64,000 bases of DNA from Streptomyces sp. PsTaAH-137 (GTDB lineage: Bacteria; Actinomycetota; Actinomycetes; Streptomycetales; Streptomycetaceae): contig NZ_QLLY01000019.1 of NCBI RefSeq assembly GCF_003259365.1, positions 62,001 through 126,000 of the forward strand. The letters are read 5' to 3'. The notes beneath the pieces are model-generated. The model had not been told where the DNA came from. It did no database searches and saw only the letters and a program-made list of their open reading frames with translations. Both the position numbers and the translations under genes were made by a program. Shown one piece after another: positions 1-7,956 of the stretch (position 1 is its first letter; every line of letters starts with the position of its first letter).

Positions 1-1
1 G

Positions 2-346
<345 letters not shown>

Positions 347-362
347 TCACTCATCACCGTCT

Positions 363-391
363 GCCGCGCTCTCCCGTCGGGAGGGCGCGGC
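363..391 (+). terminator. Hairpin after ispG
   Basis: Twelve-base arms (363-374 and 380-391) pair with one G-U and are followed by TTT. It lies 17 bases past the ispG stop, a normal place for an intrinsic terminator. Confidence 0.6.
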
Positions 392-407
392 TTTCGTCGT
401 GGCCGGT

Positions 408-472
408 CGCGCAGTTCCCCGCGCCCCTGAAGCGAGCGAAGCTCGCCCTTCAGGGGCGCGGGGAACTGCGCG
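408..472. repeat. Dispersed palindromic REP-like element, copy 1 (complete)
   Basis: Near-perfect palindrome of about 65 bases built on the arm CGCGCAGTTCCCCGCGCCCC, with an inner GCGAGC/GCTCGC stem. The same arm recurs near 9.7 kb and several times at 22.2-22.5 kb, always between genes. It could act as a terminator or mRNA-stabilising hairpin, or be a mobile non-autonomous element. Confidence 0.8.
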
Positions 473-576
473 AGAAGAGGCCACCGGCCGGTGGCCGCCG
501 ACGCACGAGCACCCGGCAGACGCCCTGGCGGAAGGCAGCCGAAGGCAGCCCCAGTACACCCGCTGCCACCGCCAGG

Positions 577-582
577 TACAGT
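577..582 (+). promoter_or_regulatory. Possible -10 element for the GNAT gene
   Basis: TACAGT lies 37 bases before the GTG start at 620. No convincing -35 is visible, so this is only a candidate. Confidence 0.25.
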
Positions 583-619
583 GCGGAGATCAGCCCTCCC
601 CGCCAAAAAGGCCCCGCAC

Positions 620-1468
620 GTGTTGACTCAGACCACCACCCGGGTCCTCGAACCGAGTGACCTCGACGCAGCGCTCGCCGTCCTCGACCGCGAGCCGGTC
701 GTGAACGCCTTCGTCACGGCCCGCGTCCGCATCGCGGGCCTCGACCCCTGGCGACTCGGCGGCGAGATGTGGGGGTGGTACGAGGACGGCATGCTCCGCT
801 CCCTGTGCTACGCGGGCGCCAACCTCGTCCCCATCTGCGCCACCGAGCGAGCCGTCAGAGGCTTCGCCGACCGCGCCCGCAGAGCCGGCCGCCGCTGCTC
901 CTCCATCGTCGGCCCGGCGGAGCCCACGGCCCGCCTGTGGCAGCTCCTCGAACCGTCCTGGGGCCCGGCCCGCGAGGTCCGCGCGCACCAGCCCCTGATG
1001 GTCACCGACCGGCTGCCGGCCCACGTCGAGCCCGACCCCTACGTCCGTCGCATCCGCAAGGACGAGATGGAAACGATCATGCCGGCGTGCGTGGCGATGT
1101 TCACCGAGGAGGTCGGCGTCTCCCCGCTGGCCGGTGACGGCGGCCTGCTCTACCAGGCGCGCGTCGCCGAACTGGTCGGCTCGGGCCGCTCCTTCGCCCG
1201 CCTCGACGAGCACGGCAAGGTGATCTTCAAGGCGGAGATCGGCGCCGCGACCCCGGAGGCCTGCCAGATCCAGGGCGTCTGGGTGGCCCCCGAGCACCGC
1301 GGCAAGGGCCTCGCCGCCCCCGGCATGGCGGCCGTGGTCCGCTACGCGCTCGCGGACGTCGCCCCGATCGTCAGCCTCTACGTCAACGACTTCAACACCC
1401 CGGCCCGCGCCGCCTACCGCAGGGTCGGCTTCGAAGAGGTCGGCGCCTTCATGAGCGTCCTGTTCTAG
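620..1468 (+). CDS. GNAT-family N-acetyltransferase with N-terminal DUF4081-like domain
   Basis: Protein of 282 residues in two parts. The N-terminal ~110 residues resemble the DUF4081 domain often fused to acetyltransferases. The C-terminal half is a GNAT fold with the acetyl-CoA binding loop EHRGKGLA preceded by QIQGVWVAP. GTG at 620 was chosen because the protein then begins just before the first conserved segment; upstream codons run into the palindromic repeat region and look non-coding. The gene follows ispG with 273 bases between, so it may have its own promoter. The substrate cannot be deduced. Family membership is clear. Confidence 0.85.
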   Translation: MLTQTTTRVLEPSDLDAALAVLDREPVVNAFVTARVRIAGLDPWRLGGEMWGWYEDGMLRSLCYAGANLVPICATERAVRGFADRARRAGRRCSSIVGPAEPTARLWQLLEPSWGPAREVRAHQPLMVTDRLPAHVEPDPYVRRIRKDEMETIMPACVAMFTEEVGVSPLAGDGGLLYQARVAELVGSGRSFARLDEHGKVIFKAEIGAATPEACQIQGVWVAPEHRGKGLAAPGMAAVVRYALADVAPIVSLYVNDFNTPARAAYRRVGFEEVGAFMSVLF

Positions 1469-1518
1469 AACCCCGTCGGCGACCCCGTGTGGTGCCCGTC
1501 TCATCTCTTAGGCGGCAT

Positions 1519-1547
1519 TTGACATTAGTGAGTCTTATGAACAATAA
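1519..1547 (+). promoter_or_regulatory. Candidate promoter, AT-rich leader of the DUF1684 gene
   Basis: TTGACA (1519-1524) is a perfect -35 hexamer. CAATAA (1542-1547) at 17 bases is a weak -10. The stretch is strikingly AT-rich for this genome. It would drive the DUF1684 gene and perhaps the ABC operon after it. Confidence 0.4.
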
Positions 1548-1592
1548 AGGGAGGGCTTTGGTTTAAAGTTCACTGACTGTAGGTGCCACACG

Positions 1593-2303
1593 ATGTCTGA
1601 TTCCGGTTCCGGCATAGCCGCCTGGCAGGAATGGCGTGCCGACCGGCACCGCTCCGTCACCGCCCCCACCGGCAACCTCGCCCTCGTCGAGACCCGCTGG
1701 CTGCCCGCCGGCGAGCCCCCCGACCTCGACGCCGCCCGCGAGGGACAGCCGGAGACCGTGACGGTCACCGCCCTCGAACGCACCGACATGGTCACCGGCG
1801 CACCCGAGCACGGCCTGCGCTTCTGGGACGCGCAGTCCCCGGCGATCCGGGCCTTCGACCGCGTCGACGCCTTCCCGTACGACCCCGCCTGGGTCCTCGA
1901 CGCCACGTACACGCCCGTCGAGGGCGCCCGCCAGGTCGCCTTCGAGCACCTCCGGGACAACGGCGGCACCCGCGACAAGGTCGTCCCCGGCGACATCGCC
2001 CTGACCGTCGACGGCACCGCGTACACGCTGTCCGCCTTCGACGACGACGGCACCCTGCTCCTCGTCTTCGGCGACCCGACCAACGGCGACTCGACGTACG
2101 GCGCCGGCCGCTTCCTCTTCGTCGAGCACACCGGCGAGGGCCGCGTGCGCCTCGACTTCAACCGGGCCTTCGTACCCCCATGCGGCTTCTCCGATCAGTA
2201 CAACTGTCCGATGCCGCCGCGCCAGAACCGCTTCCACCTGCCTGTCGAGGCGGGCGAGAAGCTCCCGGTCCTGCGCGGCGGCGGCGCCGACAGCGCTCAC
2301 TGA
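1593..2303 (+). CDS. DUF1684 domain protein
   Basis: Protein of 236 residues covering a full DUF1684 domain. The C-terminal signature is visible: FNRAFVPPCGFSDQYNCPMP followed by PPRQNRF. No signal peptide or membrane segment is seen, so it should be cytoplasmic. The biochemical function of the family is unknown. It starts 124 bases after the previous stop, behind a candidate promoter at 1519-1547, and ends 36 bases before a peptide-binding lipoprotein gene, so it may be the first gene of that ABC-transporter operon. The ATG at 1593 fits the domain start. Confidence 0.85.
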   Translation: MSDSGSGIAAWQEWRADRHRSVTAPTGNLALVETRWLPAGEPPDLDAAREGQPETVTVTALERTDMVTGAPEHGLRFWDAQSPAIRAFDRVDAFPYDPAWVLDATYTPVEGARQVAFEHLRDNGGTRDKVVPGDIALTVDGTAYTLSAFDDDGTLLLVFGDPTNGDSTYGAGRFLFVEHTGEGRVRLDFNRAFVPPCGFSDQYNCPMPPRQNRFHLPVEAGEKLPVLRGGGADSAH

Positions 2304-2339
2304 TCACCCTCCCCGCACCACTCCTCGTAAGGCCCCCTC

Positions 2340-3866
2340 ATGAACCTCCCCAAGAAGCCCCTGTCCGCGGGCGTGCTCACCGTCGCCCTCGCCGTCACGC
2401 TCGCGGCCTGCGGCGGTGGCAGCGGATCCTCGAACTCCGGCTCCGCGAACGGCAGTTACGACAAGAACGCCACGGTCGACATCGGCTCCCTCTACGAGCC
2501 GCAGAATCTCGACAACACCGCGGGCGGCGGCCAGGGCGTCACCGAGGCCCTCAACGGCAACGTCTACGAGGGCCTGTTCCGGCTCACCGACGACGGCAAG
2601 GTCGACAAGCTCCTCGCCGACGACTACAAGGTCAGCGGCGACGGACTCACGTACACCTTCACCCTGCGCGACGGCGTCACGTTCCACAGCGGCAAGGCGC
2701 TCACCAGCAAGGACGTCAAGTACAGCCTGGAGAAGGTGCTCGCGAAGGACTCGCAGTCCGCGCGCAAGTCCAACCTCGAGGTCATCAAGGACGTCGCCAC
2801 CCCCGACGCGAAGACCGTCAAGGTCACGCTGTCGAAGAAGTCGATCTCCTTCGTCTACAACCTCTCCTACGTCTGGATCATCAACTCCGACGCGAAGAAC
2901 CTGAAGACGACCGAGGACGGCACCGGGCCCTACAAGCTCAACAAGTGGACCCGCGGCTCCGCCCTCAGCCTCGACCGGTTCGCCGGCTACTGGGGCTCCG
3001 CCGCCAAGAACAAGCAGGTCGCCTTCCACTACTACAAGGACGCGACCGCCCTCAACAACGCGCTCCTGACGAACGCCGTCGACGTCGTCACCAGCGAGCA
3101 GTCGCCGGACGCCCTCGACCAGTTCAAGTCCAACCAGAACTACAAGGTCAACGACGGCGACTCCACCACCAAGCTGCTCCTCGCCTTCAACGACAAGGCC
3201 AAGCCCTTCACCGACGTCAAGGTCCGGCAGGCCGTCTCCGCCGCCATCGACGACAAGAAGCTCCTGGAGTCGGTCTGGGGCGGCTACGGCAAGGAGATCG
3301 GGTCGATGGTGCCGCCCACCGACCCCTGGTACGAGGACCTGACCGACGTCAACGCGTACGACGTCACCAAGGCCAAGAAGCTGCTGAAGGAGGCGGGTTA
3401 CGCCAAGGGGTTCAGCTTCACGCTCGACACCCCGAACTACGACCCGCACCCCACCGCCGCGACCTTCATCAAGTCCCAGCTCGCCAAGGTCGGCATCACC
3501 GTCAAGATCAACACGATCACGCCCGACGAGTGGTACACGAAGGTCTACAAGAACCACGACTTCTCGGCCACGCTCCAGGAGCACGTCAACGACCGCGACC
3601 TCGTCTGGTACGGCAACCCCGACTTCTACTGGGGCTACGACAACAAGCAGGTCACCAAGTGGGTCGAGCAGGCCGAGGCGGCCTCCAGCACCCAGGCGCA
3701 GACCGACCTGCTGAAGAAGGTCAACCGCAAGACCGCCGAGGACGCGGCCAGCGACTGGCTCTACCTGTATCCGCAGATCGTCGTCGCGAACACGAAGCTG
3801 TCGGGCTACCCGCTCAACGGCCTCAACTCGCAGTTCTTCGCGTACGACATCAAGAAGAGCAGCTGA
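2340..3866 (+). CDS. Peptide ABC transporter, substrate-binding lipoprotein (family 5)
   Basis: Extracytoplasmic binding protein of 508 residues, close to the usual DppA/OppA size. A lipoprotein signal peptide ends in the lipobox LAAC with the lipidated cysteine at residue 24, followed by a Gly/Ser linker. The family 5 signature is visible around FRLTDDGKVDKLLADDY and in the stretch that delivers substrate to the permease. Its product would catch dipeptides, oligopeptides or possibly nickel-type ligands outside the membrane. It heads a tight operon with two permeases and two ATPases (3874-7236). The ligand is inferred only from family membership. Confidence 0.92.
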   Translation: MNLPKKPLSAGVLTVALAVTLAACGGGSGSSNSGSANGSYDKNATVDIGSLYEPQNLDNTAGGGQGVTEALNGNVYEGLFRLTDDGKVDKLLADDYKVSGDGLTYTFTLRDGVTFHSGKALTSKDVKYSLEKVLAKDSQSARKSNLEVIKDVATPDAKTVKVTLSKKSISFVYNLSYVWIINSDAKNLKTTEDGTGPYKLNKWTRGSALSLDRFAGYWGSAAKNKQVAFHYYKDATALNNALLTNAVDVVTSEQSPDALDQFKSNQNYKVNDGDSTTKLLLAFNDKAKPFTDVKVRQAVSAAIDDKKLLESVWGGYGKEIGSMVPPTDPWYEDLTDVNAYDVTKAKKLLKEAGYAKGFSFTLDTPNYDPHPTAATFIKSQLAKVGITVKINTITPDEWYTKVYKNHDFSATLQEHVNDRDLVWYGNPDFYWGYDNKQVTKWVEQAEAASSTQAQTDLLKKVNRKTAEDAASDWLYLYPQIVVANTKLSGYPLNGLNSQFFAYDIKKSS

Positions 3867-3873
3867 CCCTCCC

Positions 3874-4839
3874 ATGGTCAGGTACCTCCTGCGGAGGCTG
3901 GTGTTCCTGCTGGTTTCCCTCGTCCTCGCGAGCATCGTGCTGTTCGTGCTGCTCCGCATGCTGCCGGGCGACCCGGCGAACGCGCTCACCTCGGTGGGCG
4001 CCTCGCCGGAGCAGATCGCCGCGGCCCGGCACGCGATCGGCTCCGACAAGCCGCTGCCCGAGCAGTTCACGCACTGGATCGGCCAGTTGGCGAGCGGTGA
4101 CCTCGGGACGTCCTTCGTGTCGTCCCTGCCGGTCGGCCCCGAGGTCTCGCAGCGCCTGAACGTGACGCTGCCGCTGACCCTGTCCGCCTTCGTGCTCGCG
4201 GTCCTCGTCGCCGTGCCCGCCGGGTTCGTGGCCGCGTACAAGAAGCACACCTGGTACGGGGCGCTGCTCAGCGGTGTCTCCCAACTGGGCATCGCCGTAC
4301 CGGTGTTCTGGCTCGGCATGATCCTCATCGCGGTCTTCGCGCTCAACGCCGGCTGGCTGCCCTCGGGCGGCTTCCCGCAGGACGGCTGGGACGCACCGGC
4401 CGACGCGATCCGCTCCCTCGTCCTGCCGGTGCTGACGGTGGCCCTGGTGATGTCGGCGTCCCTGATCCGCTACGTGCGGTCGGCCACGCTCGACGTCCTG
4501 GACAGCGAGTACCTGCGCACGGCGCGGGCGCTGGGATCGTCGTTCGGCCGGGCCATGTGGCGGCACGGGCTGCGCAACGCGTCCGTGCCGGTGATCTCCG
4601 TCCTCGGCATCGAACTCGCCTCCACCCTGCTCGGAGCCGTCGTCGTCGAGTCCGTGTACGCGCTGCCCGGACTCGGCTCGATGCTCGCCACCGGGATCGC
4701 CCAGCACGACTACCCGGTCATCCAGGGCGTGCTGTTCGTCTCGACGTTCGGCGTCCTCGTCATCGGGTTCGTCGCCGACCTCGTCCAGCGGCTCGTGGAC
4801 CCGCGGCTGCGCGGACGGCTCTCCGGAGGCGCCCGATGA
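3874..4839 (+). CDS. Peptide ABC transporter permease, DppB type
   Basis: Integral membrane protein of 321 residues with about six hydrophobic helices. The N-terminal LLRRLVFLLVSLVLASIVLF and the MLPGDPAN segment are typical of DppB/OppB permeases. The cytoplasmic EAA loop is seen near ARALGSSFGRAMWRHGLRNA, the coupling site for the ATPase. It begins 7 bases after the binding-protein stop, and its stop overlaps the next start in an ATGA, implying translational coupling. Together with the next gene it forms the membrane channel. Confidence 0.92.
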   Translation: MVRYLLRRLVFLLVSLVLASIVLFVLLRMLPGDPANALTSVGASPEQIAAARHAIGSDKPLPEQFTHWIGQLASGDLGTSFVSSLPVGPEVSQRLNVTLPLTLSAFVLAVLVAVPAGFVAAYKKHTWYGALLSGVSQLGIAVPVFWLGMILIAVFALNAGWLPSGGFPQDGWDAPADAIRSLVLPVLTVALVMSASLIRYVRSATLDVLDSEYLRTARALGSSFGRAMWRHGLRNASVPVISVLGIELASTLLGAVVVESVYALPGLGSMLATGIAQHDYPVIQGVLFVSTFGVLVIGFVADLVQRLVDPRLRGRLSGGAR

Positions 4840-5666
4840 AGCGACGCCGTACCTCACTGACCTTGTGGACCGGCGGAGTCCTCGCGGGCATCGTCGTGCT
4901 CCTCGCGCTCGTCTCCCTGTTCTGGCTGCCCTACGACAGCGACGACACCTCCGGCGGCCGGCTCGCAGGACCGGGCGACGGACACCTCCTCGGCACCGAC
5001 AAGCTGGGGCGCGACCTGTTCACCCAGCTCATGACGGGCTCCCGGATCGCCCTGGAGGCCGGTCTCGGATCGGTCGCCGTGGCCGCGCTGCTCGGCGTGA
5101 CCCTGGGCGTCCTCGCCGCCTTCGCGCAGGGCTGGTTCGACGACACGCTCTCCGCGCTCCTCGACATCCTCATCGCGTTCCCGACGCTGCTGCTCGCCAT
5201 GCTGATCGTCGCCGCCCGCTCGGCGACCCTCGGCTCCGCGATCCTCGCGATCGGGCTCGCCCAGAGCGCGGTCGTCGCCCGGCTGACCCGCATCCTCGTC
5301 AAGCGGGTGCTCGCGCAGGACTACATCACGGCGTCCCGCACCTCGGGCACCTCCTGGCCGCGGATCGTCGGCGGCCATGTCCTGCCCAACATCTGGCCCA
5401 CACTCGGCGTGAACCTGGCGCTCCAGTTCGGACTCGCCGTCCTCGCCGAGGCCGGGCTCTCGTACCTGGGCCTGGGCGCGCCCCCGCCCAACGCCTCATG
5501 GGGCCGCATGCTCCAGGAGGCCCAGGCCACCTTCACGACGGCACCCGCCGGAGCGCTGGCCCCCGGCATCCTGCTCGTCCTGCTGGTGATCGGCGTCAAC
5601 CTCATCGCGGACGGACTGCGCGACGTCCTCGACCCGACGGCCCGGAAGGGAAGGGCGGCGGCATGA
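4836..5666 (+). CDS. Peptide ABC transporter permease, DppC type
   Basis: Membrane protein of 276 residues. The segment LLGTDKLGRDLFTQLMTGSR is the DppC/OppC hallmark, and the EAA loop is around ASRTSGTSWPRIVGGHVLPN. Several transmembrane helices follow. The ATG at 4836 overlaps the preceding stop (ATGA), and the gene's own stop overlaps the ATPase start the same way, so the operon is translationally coupled. It pairs with the DppB-type permease to form the pore. Confidence 0.92.
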   Translation: MKRRRTSLTLWTGGVLAGIVVLLALVSLFWLPYDSDDTSGGRLAGPGDGHLLGTDKLGRDLFTQLMTGSRIALEAGLGSVAVAALLGVTLGVLAAFAQGWFDDTLSALLDILIAFPTLLLAMLIVAARSATLGSAILAIGLAQSAVVARLTRILVKRVLAQDYITASRTSGTSWPRIVGGHVLPNIWPTLGVNLALQFGLAVLAEAGLSYLGLGAPPPNASWGRMLQEAQATFTTAPAGALAPGILLVLLVIGVNLIADGLRDVLDPTARKGRAAA

Positions 5667-6466
5667 GCGAACCCCTGCTCTCGGTGCGCGACCTGACCGT
5701 CCGCACCGGCGACCGCGTCCTCGTCTCGGGGCTCGACCTCGACGTCGCGCGCGGCGAACGGCTCGGCCTGATCGGCGAGTCCGGCTCCGGCAAGTCCCTG
5801 ACCACCCTGGCCGTCCTCGGCCTGCTGCCCGCCGGCATGACCGTGACCGGCAGCGTCGAACTCGACGGCACCCAGATCGTCGGGGCCCCCGAGAAGACCC
5901 TCGTCGGGATCCGCGGCCGGAGCGCGGCCGTCGTCTTCCAGGAGCCGCTGACCGCCCTGGACCCGCTCATGCGCGTGGGCCGGCAGATCGCCGAACCCCT
6001 GCGCAGGCGGCGGCAGTTGAAGGGCGCGGCGCTCAAGGCCGCCGTACTGGAACTGCTCGAACAGGTCCGGCTGCCCGACCCCGGGCGCATCGCCCGCGCC
6101 TTCCCGCACGAGATCTCCGGAGGCCAGCGCCAGCGCGTCGCCCTCGCCACGGCCCTCGCCTGCGACCCGGCGCTGCTCATCGCCGACGAACCGACGACGG
6201 CGCTCGACGTCACCGTCCAGGCCGAGATGCTGGCCCTCATCGAGGAACTCGTGCGCGCCCGCGGCATGGCCGTGCTGTTCGTCAGCCACGACCTGGCCGT
6301 CGTCTCGGCGGTCACCGACCGGGTCCTCGTCATGAAGGACGGGCGCGCCGTCGAGACCGGCGCCGTCACCGACGTCGTACGGGCCCCGCGCGAGGCGTAC
6401 ACCAAGGCGCTGGTGGACAGCGCACGGCAGCTGGAAGCGGCGCTCGACCTGGAAGGCACACGATGA
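5663..6466 (+). CDS. Peptide ABC transporter ATPase, DppD type (short form)
   Basis: ABC ATPase of 267 residues with Walker A GESGSGKS, the LSGGQ equivalent ISGGQRQR, Walker B LLIADEP and the switch histidine in FVSHDLAV. It lacks the C-terminal cysteine-bearing oligopeptide-transporter extension that both ATPases of the second importer in this window keep, so it is shorter than typical DppD. It powers import through the two adjacent permeases. ATGA overlaps at both ends tie it to its neighbours. Confidence 0.92.
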   Translation: MSEPLLSVRDLTVRTGDRVLVSGLDLDVARGERLGLIGESGSGKSLTTLAVLGLLPAGMTVTGSVELDGTQIVGAPEKTLVGIRGRSAAVVFQEPLTALDPLMRVGRQIAEPLRRRRQLKGAALKAAVLELLEQVRLPDPGRIARAFPHEISGGQRQRVALATALACDPALLIADEPTTALDVTVQAEMLALIEELVRARGMAVLFVSHDLAVVSAVTDRVLVMKDGRAVETGAVTDVVRAPREAYTKALVDSARQLEAALDLEGTR

Positions 6467-7236
6467 CGGCCCCTGTCCTGGAACTGGACTCCGTGTCCTA
6501 CGCGTACCGGGGGAGCGCGGCGCCCGTCGTCACCGACGTGTCGGTGGCCGTCGAGCCCGGGCAGAGCCTGGCGCTGGTCGGCGAGTCCGGCGCCGGCAAG
6601 ACGACCCTGCTGCGCATGCTGCTCGGCCTGGCCGCGCCCACGTCGGGCACCGTGCGCTTCGACGGCGACGCGCTGCGCCTGCGCGACCGTACCCGGATGA
6701 AGGCGTTCCGGCGCAGCGTGCAGTGCGTCTTCCAGGACCCGTACGCCTCGCTCGACCCGCGCCAGCGGGTCCGCCGCATCGTCGGCGAGCCCCTGCGCTC
6801 GCTGGGCGTCGCGTCCGGGGAGGCGGCCGAGCGGCGGGTCGCGCAGGCCCTGGAGCGGGTCGGGCTGCCGGCCGACGCCGCCGAGCGCTACCCGCACGAG
6901 TTCTCCGGCGGGCAGCGGCAGCGGATCGCCATCGCGCGCGCCACCGTCTGCGACCCACGGGTGCTGCTCGCCGACGAACCGGTGTCCGCGCTCGACGTCA
7001 CCACCCGGGTCAAGGTCGTCGACCTGCTCGCGGAGCTGAAGGAGACCGCCGGTCTGACGGTGGTGATGGTCTCCCACGACCTGTCCGTCGTGGCCGCCCT
7101 GTGCGAACGCACCGCCGTACTGGAGCGCGGGCGGGTCGTCGAGGCGGGCGCCACCTCCGAGGTGCTCGGGGCGCCCGTCCACGCGTACACGCGGCGCCTG
7201 CTGTCGAGTGTGCCGAGGCTGCCGGCGCGGCCCTGA
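6463..7236 (+). CDS. Peptide ABC transporter ATPase, DppF type (short form)
   Basis: Second ABC ATPase of the operon, 257 residues. Walker A is GESGAGKTT, the signature FSGGQRQRIAIARA, Walker B LLADEP, and the switch histidine lies in MVSHDLSVV. Like its partner it has no C-terminal cysteine extension. It overlaps the previous gene by ATGA and ends the operon. The two ATPases should form a heterodimer under the DppB/DppC permease pair. Confidence 0.92.
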   Translation: MTAPVLELDSVSYAYRGSAAPVVTDVSVAVEPGQSLALVGESGAGKTTLLRMLLGLAAPTSGTVRFDGDALRLRDRTRMKAFRRSVQCVFQDPYASLDPRQRVRRIVGEPLRSLGVASGEAAERRVAQALERVGLPADAAERYPHEFSGGQRQRIAIARATVCDPRVLLADEPVSALDVTTRVKVVDLLAELKETAGLTVVMVSHDLSVVAALCERTAVLERGRVVEAGATSEVLGAPVHAYTRRLLSSVPRLPARP

Positions 7237-7311
7237 CCCCGCCGGGCCCCGGCCGCGTCGAGCCCGCAGAACCCGTACAGAAGGGTGCCCGCCCCGGGGT
7301 ACCCTCCCGGC

Positions 7312-7878
7312 ATGCCGTACCGGAACCGGATGGACGACAACGCCGTCACCATCGGCCCCCTCGACCTGCGCAGCCGCGTCGACGAGGCCCTTGCCGTTCA
7401 GGCCCACGCCTTCGGCCTCAGCGACGACGAGATCGCGGTGCGCCGCCAGATCGTCCTGCGGCACATCACGTACCCGGGCGCCCGCGCCCTCGGCGCCACC
7501 ACCGAGACCGGCCGCCTCGTCGGCTTCGTCTACGGCATGCCGAACGACCGCACCCACTGGTGGTCCACGGTCGTCGAGCCGTACCTGCGCTCCCGGGGCA
7601 CCGACCACTGGCTCGACGACTCCTTCGTCATCACGGAGCTGCACGTCCACCCCGGCCACCAGAACCGCGGCATCGGCCGCACCCTGATCACGACGATCAC
7701 CGACACCGCGTACCAGCCCCGCTCGATCCTCTCCGCGATCGACCATGAGAGCCCCGCACGCGGCCTGTACCGCTCCCTCGGCTACACGGACCTCGCCCAG
7801 CAGGTGCTGTTCCCCAGCGCCCCGAAGCCGTACGCCGTCATGGGCGCCCCGCTCCCGCTGCTGCGTCACCGCCCCTGA
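7312..7878 (+). CDS. GNAT-family acetyltransferase
   Basis: Protein of 188 residues with a GNAT fold. The motif ELHVHPGHQNRGIGRTL holds the acetyl-CoA pyrophosphate loop (NRGIGR), and the C-terminal SPARGLYRSLGYTDL matches the usual GNAT end of domain. Three starts are possible: GTG 7285, ATG 7312 and ATG 7330. ATG 7312 is preferred because TACCCT (7300-7305), a plausible -10, lies 6 bases upstream, which would give a leaderless message. The substrate is unknown. Confidence 0.82.
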   Translation: MPYRNRMDDNAVTIGPLDLRSRVDEALAVQAHAFGLSDDEIAVRRQIVLRHITYPGARALGATTETGRLVGFVYGMPNDRTHWWSTVVEPYLRSRGTDHWLDDSFVITELHVHPGHQNRGIGRTLITTITDTAYQPRSILSAIDHESPARGLYRSLGYTDLAQQVLFPSAPKPYAVMGAPLPLLRHRP

Positions 7879-7956
7879 CCGACAACCGATTTCCGGCCGC
7901 CGGGGCCGCACGGCTAACCTCCTGGGACCACCCTTTTCCAGCAGGAGTCAAGAATC

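Noticed and set aside
1519..1560. Possible iron-box (DtxR/DmdR) operator in the AT-rich leader
   Set aside because: The sequence does not match the TTAGGTTAGGCTAACCTAA pattern; only a sigma-70-like -35 is convincing.
1631..4159. Long plus-strand frame across the DUF1684 and binding-protein genes
   Set aside because: Arg/Pro-rich translation in the wrong frame of two well-supported genes.
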